Of a stretch of 64,000 nt of DNA, positions 55,058 through 64,000 are shown piece after piece (position 1 is the stretch's first letter; each line of letters begins with the position of its first letter). Location of the stretch: assembly GCF_005405245.1 (NCBI RefSeq), contig NZ_BJDR01000005.1:1-64000 (forward strand). The letters are read 5' to 3'. The translations under genes were made by a program, and so were the position numbers. Source of the stretch: Enterococcus nangangensis (lineage in GTDB: Bacteria > Bacillota > Bacilli > Lactobacillales > Enterococcaceae). A model generated the notes under the pieces. The model ran no database searches. It saw only the letters and a program-made list of their open reading frames with translations, and was not told the DNA's origin.

Positions 55058-55896
55058 ACTAGATCCTCCACGTGATCAAAAGTCAAGGCACCTAATTTTC
55101 CGTTACGCAATTCATTTAACAATAGCTCAGCGCCTCGTAAATAATCGTCTTTAAAACCTCTTTTAGCGGTAATGAATAGTAATTGTTCTACGCTAGGTAA
55201 CTGTAACTCTGTTGCCGTAAAACCGTAACGTTCCACTAGCGCTTGCGGGTAAAAAGCCGTCAAAAATTCTAAAGTATAAAGCGCTAAGTCATCTAAGTGT
55301 AGCAATTGATCTTTAATCGCCCCGGTGACTGCTAATTTTTTTGCGACTTCCGCATCTTCAAATTTCGGCCACAAAATTCCTGGAGTGTCCAGAAGTTCTA
55401 GTTGATTGCCAACTTTTAACCATTGTTGGCCTTTCGTGACTCCTGGTTTATTGCCAGTTTGGGCAATTTTTTTTCCCACTAAACGATTTAATAAAGTGGA
55501 TTTCCCGACATTAGGAATACCAATCACCATGGCACGAATGGCCCGTGGTTTAATCCCGCGTTTGGCGTCACGTTCACGCTTAGCCTTTAAGGCGTCTTCG
55601 GCAGCGGCTAAGATTTTTTTCTTAGCGCTATCGGTTTTGGCGTTTAGAGCTACAGCCGTAATGCCTTGAGCTTGATAATAATTCAACCACTTTTGCGTCT
55701 CTTTGCTATCGGCTAAATCCGCCTTATTTAAAATCATCACTTGGGGTTTATTTTGAATAATTTGTTTAAGTAAAGGATTGCGGGAAGAAAAGGGTAACCG
55801 CGCATCGACTAGTTCAAAAACAATATCAATAAATTTCAATTTTTCGCTGACTTCGCGTTTGGCCTTATTCATGTGGCCTGGGAACCATTGGATCAA
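55054..55896 (-). CDS. rbgA: Ribosome biogenesis GTPase RbgA (YlqF)
   Basis: The 280-residue circularly permuted GTPase is needed for 50S assembly. G4 [11 protein letters not shown] comes before G1 [16 protein letters not shown], then G3 in LLDTPGIL. The C-terminal ANTAR-like tail is present. The SD AAAAGGAA nearly touches a GTG, so I favour the TTG at 55896 ([15 protein letters not shown] as first residues). First in the operon to trmFO. Confidence 0.95.
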   Translation of the reverse strand: MIQWFPGHMNKAKREVSEKLKFIDIVFELVDARLPFSSRNPLLKQIIQNKPQVMILNKADLADSKETQKWLNYYQAQGITAVALNAKTDSAKKKILAAAEDALKAKRERDAKRGIKPRAIRAMVIGIPNVGKSTLLNRLVGKKIAQTGNKPGVTKGQQWLKVGNQLELLDTPGILWPKFEDAEVAKKLAVTGAIKDQLLHLDDLALYTLEFLTAFYPQALVERYGFTATELQLPSVEQLLFITAKRGFKDDYLRGAELLLNELRNGKLGALTFDHVEDLV

Positions 55897-55965
55897 AAAA
55901 ATCACTTCCTTTTCAGATTTCCTTAGTATTGTAGCACATTTTCGTTAAAGACGTTGGAGAACTAA

Positions 55966-55998
55966 AAAACTCTCCCCAAAATATTGAGAAGAGTCGCG
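55966..55998 (-). terminator. Terminator after the LCP gene
   Basis: ACTCTTCTC pairs with GGGGAGAGT on the minus strand, then TTTTTTAG. Confidence 0.82.
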
Positions 55999-56014
55999 TT
56001 TGTCTTAATTCGTA

Positions 56015-57229
56015 TTAGTAAGCAAAGTCGTCAGGATAGGAAGTATTTGCTTCAAGCTTCTCTGTCCAAATTCTCTTTTGTGGTTTAAGGATTGGACCAT
56101 CCCAGTAAAGATAAGGATCAATGTCCTCTCTTTGGCCTGCATCCATAATAATGTGCATATCATCAAAAAACATGGAGCCATCATCCAAGCGGCTTAAGTT
56201 AGGCAAAGTAGTAGTGGTGGGCAACTCCAGTTGCTCTTTCAATGCGTTTTGAATATCTAACAACGCATTAATCCCTGGAATTTGATAATAGGTTTCGTTA
56301 CGCCAGTAATATTGACCTTGTAATTGATACGTTTTGTAATTATCCATTACAGAAGAATATCCTTCAGCAATATTCAGCATATCATCCCAAGTCAAATCTG
56401 TTGTAACATTTTTTTCAATCGCTTTAAAAATCTTTTCGTAATTACTAATCGTGCCTAAGCTTAAAACTTTATTAACAATTAATTGAATAACTTCACGTTG
56501 ACGTCTTTGCCGGCCTACATCCCCCTCAGGATCACCCATCCCAGTTTCGGAGTCGTAATCACGGTAACGAGCATATGCTAGTCCCTGTTTGCCATCAAGA
56601 TGTTGCTTCCCAGGATAAAGTTCTACCCCATCTAGTTCAAAATGATACTTATTATCTACGTCAATACCACCAACCGCATCAATTAAATCCTCTAAGCCTT
56701 GCATATTAATGGAAATATAATGATCTGCGGGAACGTCTAGCAATTCTTCAATCGTTTCAATCGCCATGGTAGCCCCGGCATCTTTACCTCCAGCAGCGGC
56801 GCCAAAAGCATAAGCTGCATTCAATTTCGAGTAATACGCAGAGCCATCATCATGGGTTTTACCAACAATTTTAATATCTAAGTCGCGGTCCAGACTAACC
56901 ATTGTCGTTTGTTTCTTCTGGGGGTTAATAGTGACATACATCATGGAATCACTACGCCCTTGATAGCTAGAGGACATTCGATTTTCTTCAGGATCATCTT
57001 CCCGTCCTTGCCCCACCATCGTTCCTTCATCAATTCCTAAAAGAACAAAAGAAATAGGATCGCTAGCGGCAGTACTCACCTTACGTGTCTCGCGATTGAG
57101 ATTTGTGGAGATGTTATCGACAGTGTCTTTGGCGTCATCAGCAACTTTTAATGCGTAGACACACACTACTCCCACGGCAATAGCAATCACGGCTAAAATA
57201 CCGATAATAAATTTTTGGAATGTTTTCAT
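56015..57229 (-). CDS. LytR-CpsA-Psr (LCP) family cell-wall ligase
   Basis: The 404-residue protein has one N-terminal membrane helix (about 7-27). The LCP catalytic domain shows SFVLLGIDEGT, TTMVSLDRDLDIKI (Arg-Asp), INMQGLEDLIDAVGGIDVDN, and RQRRQREVIQLIVNK. LCP enzymes attach wall teichoic acid or polysaccharide to peptidoglycan. An acidic C-terminus follows. Single-gene unit; promoter TTGCTT/TAAACT with 16 bp at 57305-57278 on the minus strand. Confidence 0.92.
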   Translation of the reverse strand: MKTFQKFIIGILAVIAIAVGVVCVYALKVADDAKDTVDNISTNLNRETRKVSTAASDPISFVLLGIDEGTMVGQGREDDPEENRMSSSYQGRSDSMMYVTINPQKKQTTMVSLDRDLDIKIVGKTHDDGSAYYSKLNAAYAFGAAAGGKDAGATMAIETIEELLDVPADHYISINMQGLEDLIDAVGGIDVDNKYHFELDGVELYPGKQHLDGKQGLAYARYRDYDSETGMGDPEGDVGRQRRQREVIQLIVNKVLSLGTISNYEKIFKAIEKNVTTDLTWDDMLNIAEGYSSVMDNYKTYQLQGQYYWRNETYYQIPGINALLDIQNALKEQLELPTTTTLPNLSRLDDGSMFFDDMHIIMDAGQREDIDPYLYWDGPILKPQKRIWTEKLEANTSYPDDFAY

Positions 57230-57594
57230 GCATTTCCCACCTAATTGTCAAAATATTTGTCAGTTAACTTATTGAAAAGTTTAGCGGACTTTTATAAATA
57301 AGCAATCACTGGCGCCTACCTTAAAACTTTTTTAAAAAGATTATCCGTCTTTTTCATAGTCACATGGCGACAGTCTTCAATTATTTTTACTCTAGTTCAC
57401 TGGAAAAAGCAACAAATTTAAGGAAGAGAGCGTATTTTTTACACGTTTGTAACAGAATTGTGAAAAAACTTTAGAATTTCTTTTGAAACTTTTTTTACTG
57501 TTGAAAATATTTTTTTCATAAAAGGTCCTTTTCCTTGATTGACAATTGGCGTTTCCCCGTGTAGCGTGAGGTTGACAGATTGGAGTCGATAAAG
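57230..57594. promoter_or_regulatory. Intergenic control region of the LCP and kinase genes
   Basis: On the minus strand, TTGCTT (57305-57300) and TAAACT (57283-57278), 16 bp apart, serve the LCP gene; SD AGGTGGG lies before it. The middle (57380-57530) is very AT-rich with no gene. TTGGAGTC at 57580 is the SD of the plus-strand kinase gene. No terminator is clear. Confidence 0.5.
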
Positions 57595-58092
57595 ATGGAA
57601 ACACAACTAATACTTTTACGTGGCAACTCCGGTAGTGGGAAAACGACGATTGCCCAATTGTTACGAGCTAAGCTTCCGGCTGAAAGCACGCTACTTTTGT
57701 CGCAAGACACGTTACGTCGCGAAATGTTGGAAGTTAAAGATTACGTAGACAATCCCACCAGTGCGTTGCTGTGGGATTTATTATGCTTTGGCGATGGCCG
57801 CTTTTCCACCATTATTGTGGAAGGGATCTTTAAAAAAGAAGTTTACGAAAAAATTCTAGCACAAATTGCCCAACACTTTGCCGGGCGTTATCACGCCTAT
57901 TACTTTCAATTGACTTTAGCTGAAACCTTTCAACGCCACCAAACGCGCAGTCAAAAATCAGAATTTGGCCTTGAAGAGTTAACCCGTTGGTATCAAGCTG
58001 AAGATACCTTAGATTTTTTAGCCGAAACCCTCCTTCTACCCCAACAAACACCACAAGCTATTGTGGCGCAGATTCTAGCGGACTTAAATTAA
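57595..58092 (+). CDS. P-loop kinase (AAA_33/zeta-toxin-like)
   Basis: The 165-residue protein has Walker A LILLRGNSGSGKTTIAQLL, the segment LLLSQDTLRREML and an LID-like RHQTRSQKSEFGLEEL. This is the general AAA_33 kinase group, which includes small-molecule kinases such as gluconate or chloramphenicol phosphotransferase-like enzymes. The start at 57595 follows TTGGAG. Convergent with the ABC permease, overlapping its stop by 4 bp. Confidence 0.78.
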   Translation: METQLILLRGNSGSGKTTIAQLLRAKLPAESTLLLSQDTLRREMLEVKDYVDNPTSALLWDLLCFGDGRFSTIIVEGIFKKEVYEKILAQIAQHFAGRYHAYYFQLTLAETFQRHQTRSQKSEFGLEELTRWYQAEDTLDFLAETLLLPQQTPQAIVAQILADLN

Positions 58093-59696
58093 AAATAATC
58101 CAGCTCCAATTTTGTCGTGGAACACACGAAAAGTTGTAGCTGGTTTGTTTTTATGTGGATTGCACAGTTAATCAAATTTGTAGTAAACCCTATGGTATAG
58201 CCATGAGAACGATAGAGTATGTTTCCACTCTTGAGATAGTCAAGGATCGACTTATAGATGCGATAAATAATGAAGATGGAACTATTACAAAAATTTATAA
58301 AGTTATTTACTCTATTGATGGGCCTAAAGGATAGTATGATAGACGAATCTAACCTATAAAAAGTTAGATTCGTCTTTTTTTCCATATCAGAACATAACTT
58401 TATCAGAAAGAGTCCAACACAGTAACTTAAGATCAACGCTAACCCGCCCACGCTACTAAAAAAAGATAGCTCATGATTAGTTAACGTGCCAAAAAGATCA
58501 AGTTTAAAATCAGCTGTACCGTGGAGTTTAGTAAATGTTTCCACCTTTTCCCCTAACAGGGGAACGTTGGACTGATTGGTGTAGAAGTTTTCCACAAAAA
58601 GATAGGTGCTAGGCAGAAATTTGGCGATACTAGGATGCTCAAAAATTAGCTGAGATTGACTAAAAAATAAAACGAAGAGCGTAAAAAATAAAGAAAACAA
58701 TAGACTTTTAGTTAACCGTACAACAATTTCCCCTAAACTGATAAACAAAATTAAAAACAAGCACAGCCATAAAACATAATTTAGAACTAAACCTTGTGCA
58801 TGATAAAGGCCAAGCGTATGCAAAGGAAAAGATTTTAAAGGATAATCCCATCGTCCCAGTCCATTGCGCCACCAATAGGCTAGAAAAATGATAAGCATAG
58901 GAAGTATACAGATTGTTAAACTCCCTGAGAATAAGCCTGTATATTTTTGTAAAACCAAAACTGGCTTATTGGTTGGAAGCAAATTTTGTAAATCATCTGT
59001 TTTTTTCTTTTTGCCAAGAATGAGTTGGTAACTGATAAATAATCCGGCGAATGGTAACAACAACAATAAAGTCAATTGATTGTCAATCATGCGTAATAGT
59101 TGATTCACCGCTGGCGGATACAAATTGTTAATAAAAATTTCAGGAATTTTATTCTCTGCCAAATATCGGTAGTAGCTGCCAATATTTTTTTTCTGATCTA
59201 AGCTGTTGCCGATTGGCCTTTCTGTTCCTGTTCCACTGGCTAACTGTAATTGAAGAACATCAGCATACGCCTTACTAATCGCCACTGAATCATTATTTGT
59301 ATAAGCTGTTTGCAATTGTTGGATGATTGGCTTCTTTTTTAGAAGATAAGCATAACTATCTTGCAAATTTAAAAGAAATTTTTGATTAGATACTAGTAAT
59401 TTATTTTCTACTTCGATTTTTGGATTTAATTGGGTGATTTCTTCTTCAGTTTTAGCGATATTAGCTGGTGTGGATTTTAAACTTGAGAAACAGTTTTGAG
59501 CTTCTATATACATGTGATACATAAACGCCGGAATAGAGGTATATTGGTATTCCGTCGTGCCAGTTGCGTTAATCGGTCGATTTGGTGCAATACCTGTCCA
59601 TGATAGTTTCAATAGTATCCCGGTCAAAAGCACGACCATCAACCAGAGAATTTTGGATTTAAAAACTTGTTTCAACTCAAACTGGAAACTCTTCAT
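58089..59696 (-). CDS. ABC-2 type permease with an odd C-terminal end
   Basis: The 535-residue protein has one N-terminal helix, a large outer domain (about 45-200) and a bundle of five or six helices to about 440. The start at 59696 follows GGGAGGAG. From about residue 440 (EKKTNLTFYRLDSS) the frame passes through a plus-strand terminator hairpin and an unrelated stretch to 58089, so the last 95 residues are not like the family. A frame change or small insertion near 58390 is likely. Confidence 0.72.
   Translation of the reverse strand: MKSFQFELKQVFKSKILWLMVVLLTGILLKLSWTGIAPNRPINATGTTEYQYTSIPAFMYHMYIEAQNCFSSLKSTPANIAKTEEEITQLNPKIEVENKLLVSNQKFLLNLQDSYAYLLKKKPIIQQLQTAYTNNDSVAISKAYADVLQLQLASGTGTERPIGNSLDQKKNIGSYYRYLAENKIPEIFINNLYPPAVNQLLRMIDNQLTLLLLLPFAGLFISYQLILGKKKKTDDLQNLLPTNKPVLVLQKYTGLFSGSLTICILPMLIIFLAYWWRNGLGRWDYPLKSFPLHTLGLYHAQGLVLNYVLWLCLFLILFISLGEIVVRLTKSLLFSLFFTLFVLFFSQSQLIFEHPSIAKFLPSTYLFVENFYTNQSNVPLLGEKVETFTKLHGTADFKLDLFGTLTNHELSFFSSVGGLALILSYCVGLFLIKLCSDMEKKTNLTFYRLDSSIILSFRPINRVNNFINFCNSSIFIIYRIYKSILDYLKSGNILYRSHGYTIGFTTNLINCAIHIKTNQLQLFVCSTTKLELDYF
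58203..58334 (+). CDS. Small candidate ORF opposite the permease end
   Basis: A 43-codon plus-strand frame (MRTIEYVSTLEIVKDRL, later TKIYKVIYSIDGPKG) ends just before a strong plus-strand terminator (58338-58382). No clear SD. I do not recognise it. It may be a remnant or a true small protein; the terminator behind it is the best support. Confidence 0.3.
   Translation: MRTIEYVSTLEIVKDRLIDAINNEDGTITKIYKVIYSIDGPKG
58345..58384 (+). terminator. Plus-strand terminator within the permease 3' region
   Basis: AGACGAATCTAAC pairs with GTTAGATTCGTCT, followed by TTTTTTTCC on the plus strand; the minus-strand tail is not U-rich. Confidence 0.88.
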
Positions 59697-59770
59697 TCGT
59701 GCTCCTCCCTCGTAAAAATTTGTGGCACACTTCTTAGCCAAAATTTTTCCTAAGAAGTATTGAATGAAAT

Positions 59771-60907
59771 TTAAATGCGTTGTCGTTTGTGAGCAATGAA
59801 GATGCTAGCTGCACACAATAGGACGCCCCAAAGTCCTAAGACATAGATACCGCGTGTCACGGAAATATCCACCACGCGACCGGTTTGCGGTAAAATAATA
59901 TCTAAAAAATTGAAATAACTGGTGGGGATAAACGTCATGACCGTCGTGCTAGCGTTACTAGTAGCCCCTAGCATCACCATACAAACTAAAATGATTAAAC
60001 TCACCAAAATATTTGTGGTAAACAATTGGACGACACAGCTGACACCAATTAAAAAAATCAAAATTCCTAAAATAAGTAGTCCGTATTTTAAAAGAAAGCT
60101 CCCAATCGTCATCACTGCGGCACTCTGTCCGTCTAGCGTATAAGTCAAAGGATATTGGCTAGAACCAACACCAGAAGTCACCGTAGAAAATAAAAAACTT
60201 AAGCCGAAACTTAGCGCCAGACTCACGACCGTCACGAGTAAAAAGACAATTTGCTTATTGAACATCACCAGACCTTTACTGGTGGGAAAAAGGTTCACCA
60301 TGTCTATGGCCCCTTTGCGCTTGTCATCAATCAAGTAGTAGCCCACATTTAACCCTAAGACCATCAGGACCCACAGCACTGGCGTGTAATCTTCTAAGGT
60401 AATGACCGCTTGGTTAAAGGCCGGGATGGTGCTATTTTTTTCGTAAACCGACTCAATATTTTCCGCTAAAAGATATTCCTTTTCAGCAATCGCTTTTTTA
60501 AATTGTAGTTGTTCGTAGCCCACCACGCGGCGCCCGTTGACTAATTCTTGTAAAAAGAATTGATCAAAAGCTAAAGTAGCTTTGGTAAAGGCTACTTTTT
60601 CTTCGGGATGAAAATAGTAAATCGAACTGATGGGTTGCACAAGCTCTTGTTCATGCTTTAGATCTTCAACACTGGGATTAACCGGTGACGTTGCCGGCTT
60701 TGCCAATTCCCAACTCTGGAGTTGTTTACCGGCGATGCCATTCAAATCTAAATAAACCTGCGCCGCTCCTGCTTTATCCTTTTCTGGCTTGCGCAAGCTT
60801 GTTTGAATACTGGGCCAGATAAACATTAATAAAAAAATACTGAAGAATAAAAGATAGGTCTTTGATTTTAGAAAAGTGCGCACTTCAAATTTAAAGTTCT
60901 GTTTCAA
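59771..60907 (-). CDS. ABC-2 type permease, second subunit
   Basis: The 378-residue protein has an N-terminal helix (about 20-36), an outer domain to about 160, and five helices (LWVLMVLGLNVGYYLI, then more to the end). Same design as the next permease. I place the start at TTG 60907, nine bases after GGAGAGG; the ATG at 60916 touches the SD. Its start overlaps the ATPase stop. Confidence 0.8.
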   Translation of the reverse strand: MKQNFKFEVRTFLKSKTYLLFFSIFLLMFIWPSIQTSLRKPEKDKAGAAQVYLDLNGIAGKQLQSWELAKPATSPVNPSVEDLKHEQELVQPISSIYYFHPEEKVAFTKATLAFDQFFLQELVNGRRVVGYEQLQFKKAIAEKEYLLAENIESVYEKNSTIPAFNQAVITLEDYTPVLWVLMVLGLNVGYYLIDDKRKGAIDMVNLFPTSKGLVMFNKQIVFLLVTVVSLALSFGLSFLFSTVTSGVGSSQYPLTYTLDGQSAAVMTIGSFLLKYGLLILGILIFLIGVSCVVQLFTTNILVSLIILVCMVMLGATSNASTTVMTFIPTSYFNFLDIILPQTGRVVDISVTRGIYVLGLWGVLLCAASIFIAHKRQRI

Positions 60908-61596
60908 AAAAATCATCCTCTCCGGCGGTAAAGAGAGCCCGATATTTTTCATTCAAGTCAATCTCTGCGGTGGAGTAAATGACAATTTTACCGTCTTTTA
61001 AAAACATGACCCGATCCGACATTTCCGTAACATTCCCCAGTTGGTGGGAAGACATAATGATACTGCGCCCTTGTTCCCGCAATTTAGAAAAAATTTTCGT
61101 GAAAAGCTTGATACTCGTGGGATCCAAGCCGTTCAAAGGTTCATCAAAGAGTAAGAGCTTTGCTTCGGAAATCAAGTACATCCCAAGTAAAACGTGTTGC
61201 TTCATTCCTAAAGACATTTTGCCGACTTTTTTCTTTTCATAGTTTTCCATTTTTAATAGCTTAATGACTTTGTCCACTGCCATAGGAGAGTGCCACATGT
61301 CCTTCACGTATTGAAAGTGTTCTTTGGCACTTAAATTTTCATAGAGCCGTTGGGAATCTTCCAAGAAAAATAAATTTTCGAGAAATTTTTTGCGGTTCTT
61401 GTAAGCGTCTGCGCCTAAAAGAGTCACGCTTCCCTTCTTAGGGGTAAAAGTCCGGTGATGTTGCGCAATAACGTACTTTTCCCCGTGCCATTAGGTGCTA
61501 CTAACCCGACAATTTCTCCTTTCTCAATCGTAATGAGACATCGTCTAAAATTTGTTTCTTATGATAGTTAAAAGATAAGTTTTCAACTGTTAACAT
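60891..61596 (-). pseudogene. ABC transporter ATPase broken by two frameshifts
   Basis: The ATG at 61596 opens [20 protein letters not shown], then frame is lost near 61533. In the next frame [20 protein letters not shown] holds Walker A, until a second loss at the GGGG run (61441-61444, CCCC on the minus strand). The third frame runs [15 protein letters not shown], then KMSLGMKQHVLLGMYL, LLLFDEPLNGLDPTS, MSSHQL to the stop. Adding one base at each site gives a normal ATPase of about 235 residues. The permeases are intact. Confidence 0.85.
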
Positions 61597-61738
61597 TCCC
61601 GCCACTCCTCTAATTTTTTTCTCATAGTATAAACTAATTTTGCTGATAATCATAGGTTTCGTCAGCTAATTTACTGAATAATCTTTTAATTTTATGGCGA
61701 CCCCTTGCGAAAATGAAAAAATGTGAAGAGATGTACCA

Positions 61739-61782
61739 AAAAAGCAACTTAATCCGCAGCAATCGGCAGGGTTAAGTTGCTA
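61739..61782 (-). terminator. Terminator of the trp operon
   Basis: AGCAACTTAA (61743-61752) pairs with TTAAGTTGCT (61772-61781), with TTTTTT on the minus strand after it. Confidence 0.92.
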
Positions 61783-61833
61783 AATATTTCGGAAAATTAT
61801 TTAAAACTAGTTACCATAATATTATTATGGACG

Positions 61834-62616
61834 CTAATCTTTTGACTCTAGCCGGCCAGTTAACTGGCGCACTAAATTGGCGGTGGCTGCTAGTCCCTCT
61901 TTTTGTAAGGTGGCGACAATTTTAGAGCCCACCACGACACCGTCACAACATTGATTAAAGCGCGCCACGTGTTGGGGAGTCGAGACACCAAAACCCGCGA
62001 GAACAGGAACCGGCGCTAAGGCGATAATTTCTTTCAAGTGGTCATCTAAATTATTTTGATATGTTTTGCCAGTGCCCGTGGTGCCATTAATGGTGACTGC
62101 ATAGACGAATCCTTCTGCCTCTTGCACCAACGTCGCAATCCGCGCATGCGGACTGGTCAAAGAGACTAATTGAATCAAGGCTAAATCGTACTGCTCAAAG
62201 GTAGGCAAAACAAAGTTCCGGTGCTCGTAAGGTAAATCTGGAATAATTGCACCTTTTACACTAGTGTCCTTTAAGTCTTCAGCCAGCTGTTCTAAGCCAT
62301 AATGGAAAAAGGAATTAGCATAACCCATTAAAATTAGCGGCACAGAAGCGTCAATCGTTTGTAAGGCGGCAACAATTTTTTTTAAACTTACCCCGTTGGC
62401 AAGGGCGGCAAGACCTGCCAATTGAATTACCGGACCATCTGCTACCGGATCAGAAAAAGGTACGCCAATTTCAATAGCACTCGCCCCAGCAGCCGCTAAG
62501 GCGGTAATCTCGGCCCCTAAATTTTCTAAACCATTGGCCCCAGCCATCATGTAGGGGACAAAAAGTTTTTCTCCTTGTGCTTTTTTAGTTTGTAAAATGT
62601 GCGTTAAAGTTTTCAT
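61834..62616 (-). CDS. trpA: Tryptophan synthase alpha chain
   Basis: The 260-residue TIM barrel splits indole-3-glycerol phosphate. The catalytic Glu and Asp are in [27 protein letters not shown] and [14 protein letters not shown] are the other conserved parts. It overlaps trpB by 4 bp and is last in the operon. Confidence 0.96.
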   Translation of the reverse strand: MKTLTHILQTKKAQGEKLFVPYMMAGANGLENLGAEITALAAAGASAIEIGVPFSDPVADGPVIQLAGLAALANGVSLKKIVAALQTIDASVPLILMGYANSFFHYGLEQLAEDLKDTSVKGAIIPDLPYEHRNFVLPTFEQYDLALIQLVSLTSPHARIATLVQEAEGFVYAVTINGTTGTGKTYQNNLDDHLKEIIALAPVPVLAGFGVSTPQHVARFNQCCDGVVVGSKIVATLQKEGLAATANLVRQLTGRLESKD

Positions 62617-63806
62617 TGGTGGGCCTCCATCCGTTCTTTGATTTGTTGTACATCTTTGTCACCGCGGCCCGAAAGACAAACAATAATAATTTCGTCTTGC
62701 TTCATGGTGGGGGCAATTTTCATTACTTGGGCAATGGCGTGGGAACTTTCCAAAGCAGGAATAATTCCTTCGGTGCGGGAAAGAAAATGAAAAGCCGCTA
62801 CTGCTTCTTCATCCGTCACGGCCCCATAGCTAGCTCGACCCGTGGTGTACAAATAGGAATGCTCGGGACCAACACCAGGATAATCAAGACCCGCAGAAAT
62901 AGAGAAAGCTTCCAATACTTGGCCGTCGTCATCTTGTAACAAGTGCATTTTAGAACCGTGTAAGATGCCAACGCTACCTTTGGTGATGGTGGCGGCGTGT
63001 TCTGGTGTGTCTAAACCGTGGCCAGCAGCTTCCACCCCTAGCAGTTGTACGCTTTCATCGTTAATAAAAGGATAAAATAAACCCATGGAATTACTACCGC
63101 CTCCGACACAGGCTACACATAAATCAGGTAAGCGTCCTTCTTGGTCTAAAATTTGTTGCCGCGCTTCCATACCAATCACACTTTGATAATCGCGAACAAT
63201 TTCTGGGAAAGGATGTGGTCCTAAGACAGAGCCCATCACGTAATGGGTATCTTCCACGTTGGCCACCCAGTAACGCAACGCTTCATTGACGGCGTCTTTC
63301 AAAGTTTTAGAACCGGTAGTCACACTTTCTACTTTAGCCCCTAATAGTTCCATCCGAAAAACATTTAGAGCTTGTCGTTTGACATCTACTTCCCCCATAA
63401 AGATAGTACATTCCATGCCAAAAAGTGCGGCGGCAGTGGCGGTAGCTACCCCGTGCTGACCGGCACCGGTTTCTGCGACTACTTTATTTTTCCCCATCTT
63501 GCGGGCCAGTAAAACTTGACCAATGGAATTATTGATTTTGTGAGCGCCGGTATGATTCAAGTCTTCCCGTTTCAAATAAATTTTGGCGCCCCCTAGTTTT
63601 TCCGTTAAACGTTGGGCAAAGTATAAGGGATTTTCGCGGCCGACATATTGTTGAAGATAGTAGCGCAATTCTTTTTGAAAAGCGGCATCTGTTTTAGAAG
63701 CTTCATATGTTTCATTTAATTCTTTGACGGCATACATTAAGGTTTCTGGTACGAATTGTCCGCCAAAATCGCCGTAAAAGCCGGCTTGATTAGGTTGTTG
63801 ATACAT
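62613..63806 (-). CDS. trpB: Tryptophan synthase beta chain
   Basis: The 397-residue PLP enzyme joins indole and serine. The Schiff-base Lys is in [14 protein letters not shown], and phosphate is held by [29 protein letters not shown] is the typical start. The start codon follows the trpF stop directly (TAAATG). Confidence 0.97.
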   Translation of the reverse strand: MYQQPNQAGFYGDFGGQFVPETLMYAVKELNETYEASKTDAAFQKELRYYLQQYVGRENPLYFAQRLTEKLGGAKIYLKREDLNHTGAHKINNSIGQVLLARKMGKNKVVAETGAGQHGVATATAAALFGMECTIFMGEVDVKRQALNVFRMELLGAKVESVTTGSKTLKDAVNEALRYWVANVEDTHYVMGSVLGPHPFPEIVRDYQSVIGMEARQQILDQEGRLPDLCVACVGGGSNSMGLFYPFINDESVQLLGVEAAGHGLDTPEHAATITKGSVGILHGSKMHLLQDDDGQVLEAFSISAGLDYPGVGPEHSYLYTTGRASYGAVTDEEAVAAFHFLSRTEGIIPALESSHAIAQVMKIAPTMKQDEIIIVCLSGRGDKDVQQIKERMEAHQ

Positions 63807-64000
63807 TTAGTTTTCCTCCTGGCACGCTTTTAAAAAGGCGCGAATTTTTTGTAAGTCTTTCACTCCGTCTGTCTCCACGCCACTGGAAACATCGACGGCA
63901 AAGGGCTGGAAATAAGCGATTGCTTGGCGCACATTGGCTGGCGTTAAGCCACCGGCAACAAATAATTTTTCTTGCGGTAAAGCGGTAGGCTGCGGAAAGG
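63807..64000 (-). CDS. trpF: Phosphoribosylanthranilate isomerase, C-terminal part
   Basis: Only the last 64 codons are in the window. [16 protein letters not shown] and the phosphate loop [16 protein letters not shown] mark TrpF. The gene continues to the right of the window. Its SD for trpB (GGAGG) is inside its last codons. Upstream trp genes are expected beyond 64000. Confidence 0.93.
   Translation of the reverse strand, partial: FPQPTALPQEKLFVAGGLTPANVRQAIAYFQPFAVDVSSGVETDGVKDLQKIRAFLKACQEEN

Noticed and set aside
58173-58200. 15-codon frame MWIAQLIKFVVNPMV as an amphipathic toxin-like peptide
   Set aside because: No SD and no partner antisense RNA could be shown; kept only as part of the odd region.
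61813-61829. CCATAATA/TATTATGG dyad next to the trp terminator as an operator
   Set aside because: It lies after the terminator and before no gene start on either strand.

Overview
The window is chromosomal DNA of a low-GC Firmicute, most likely Enterococcus or a close relative in the Enterococcaceae. Supporting signs are an Lsa-type ABC-F protein, a GshF fusion, the family II pyrophosphatase, pflB/pflA, ParC/ParE, PlsY, CodY next to HslUV and XerC, and the gene block rbgA-rnhB-dprA-topA-trmFO. This placement rests on recognised protein families and gene order. No database search was run.

Layout. 1-128: the 3' end of a group II intron (domains V and VI), then a long hairpin. 0.2-14.6 kb: an orphan AbrB-type regulator with two dyad operators, KDG kinase, an Lsa-like ABC-F protein behind a leader attenuator, a methyltransferase-adenosine deaminase pair, a two-component system divergent from a MacB-like ABC transporter, a transglutaminase-like orphan, an AgrC/AgrA-like system with an unknown partner, and a quinone oxidoreductase. 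14.8-34.5 kb: gshF, a PadR/DUF1129 pair, a RelB/RelE-type toxin-antitoxin pair, a TetR-controlled ABC exporter, a MarR-controlled oxidoreductase broken by a homopolymer frameshift, a run of housecleaning hydrolases (NUDIX, HAD, nitrilase, phosphatase), a small OB-fold-like protein behind a LexA-like box, flavodoxin, and OatA. 34.5-57 kb: mostly core genes, namely ppaC, pflA, pflB, parC, parE, plsY, an epimerase, codY, hslU, hslV, xerC, trmFO, topA, dprA, rnhB, rbgA and an LCP protein. 57-64 kb: a small P-loop kinase, an ABC-2 type transporter operon whose ATPase is broken by two single-base losses, and the trpF-trpB-trpA end of a tryptophan operon that runs off the window.

How it works together. 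Much of the left half consists of small regulator plus effector units. Several carry operators that can be read directly: AbrB, PadR, RelB, MarR and TetR dyads, a LexA-like box and an ABC-F leader attenuator. The right half is long minus-strand core operons separated by clear intrinsic terminators.

Three loci carry single-base indels that break reading frames (near 25180, 44893, and 61441 plus 61533). Two of these are in or beside homopolymers. They may be true decay, slippage-based switching or assembly errors; the sequence alone cannot decide. I found no tRNA, rRNA, CRISPR array or prophage.
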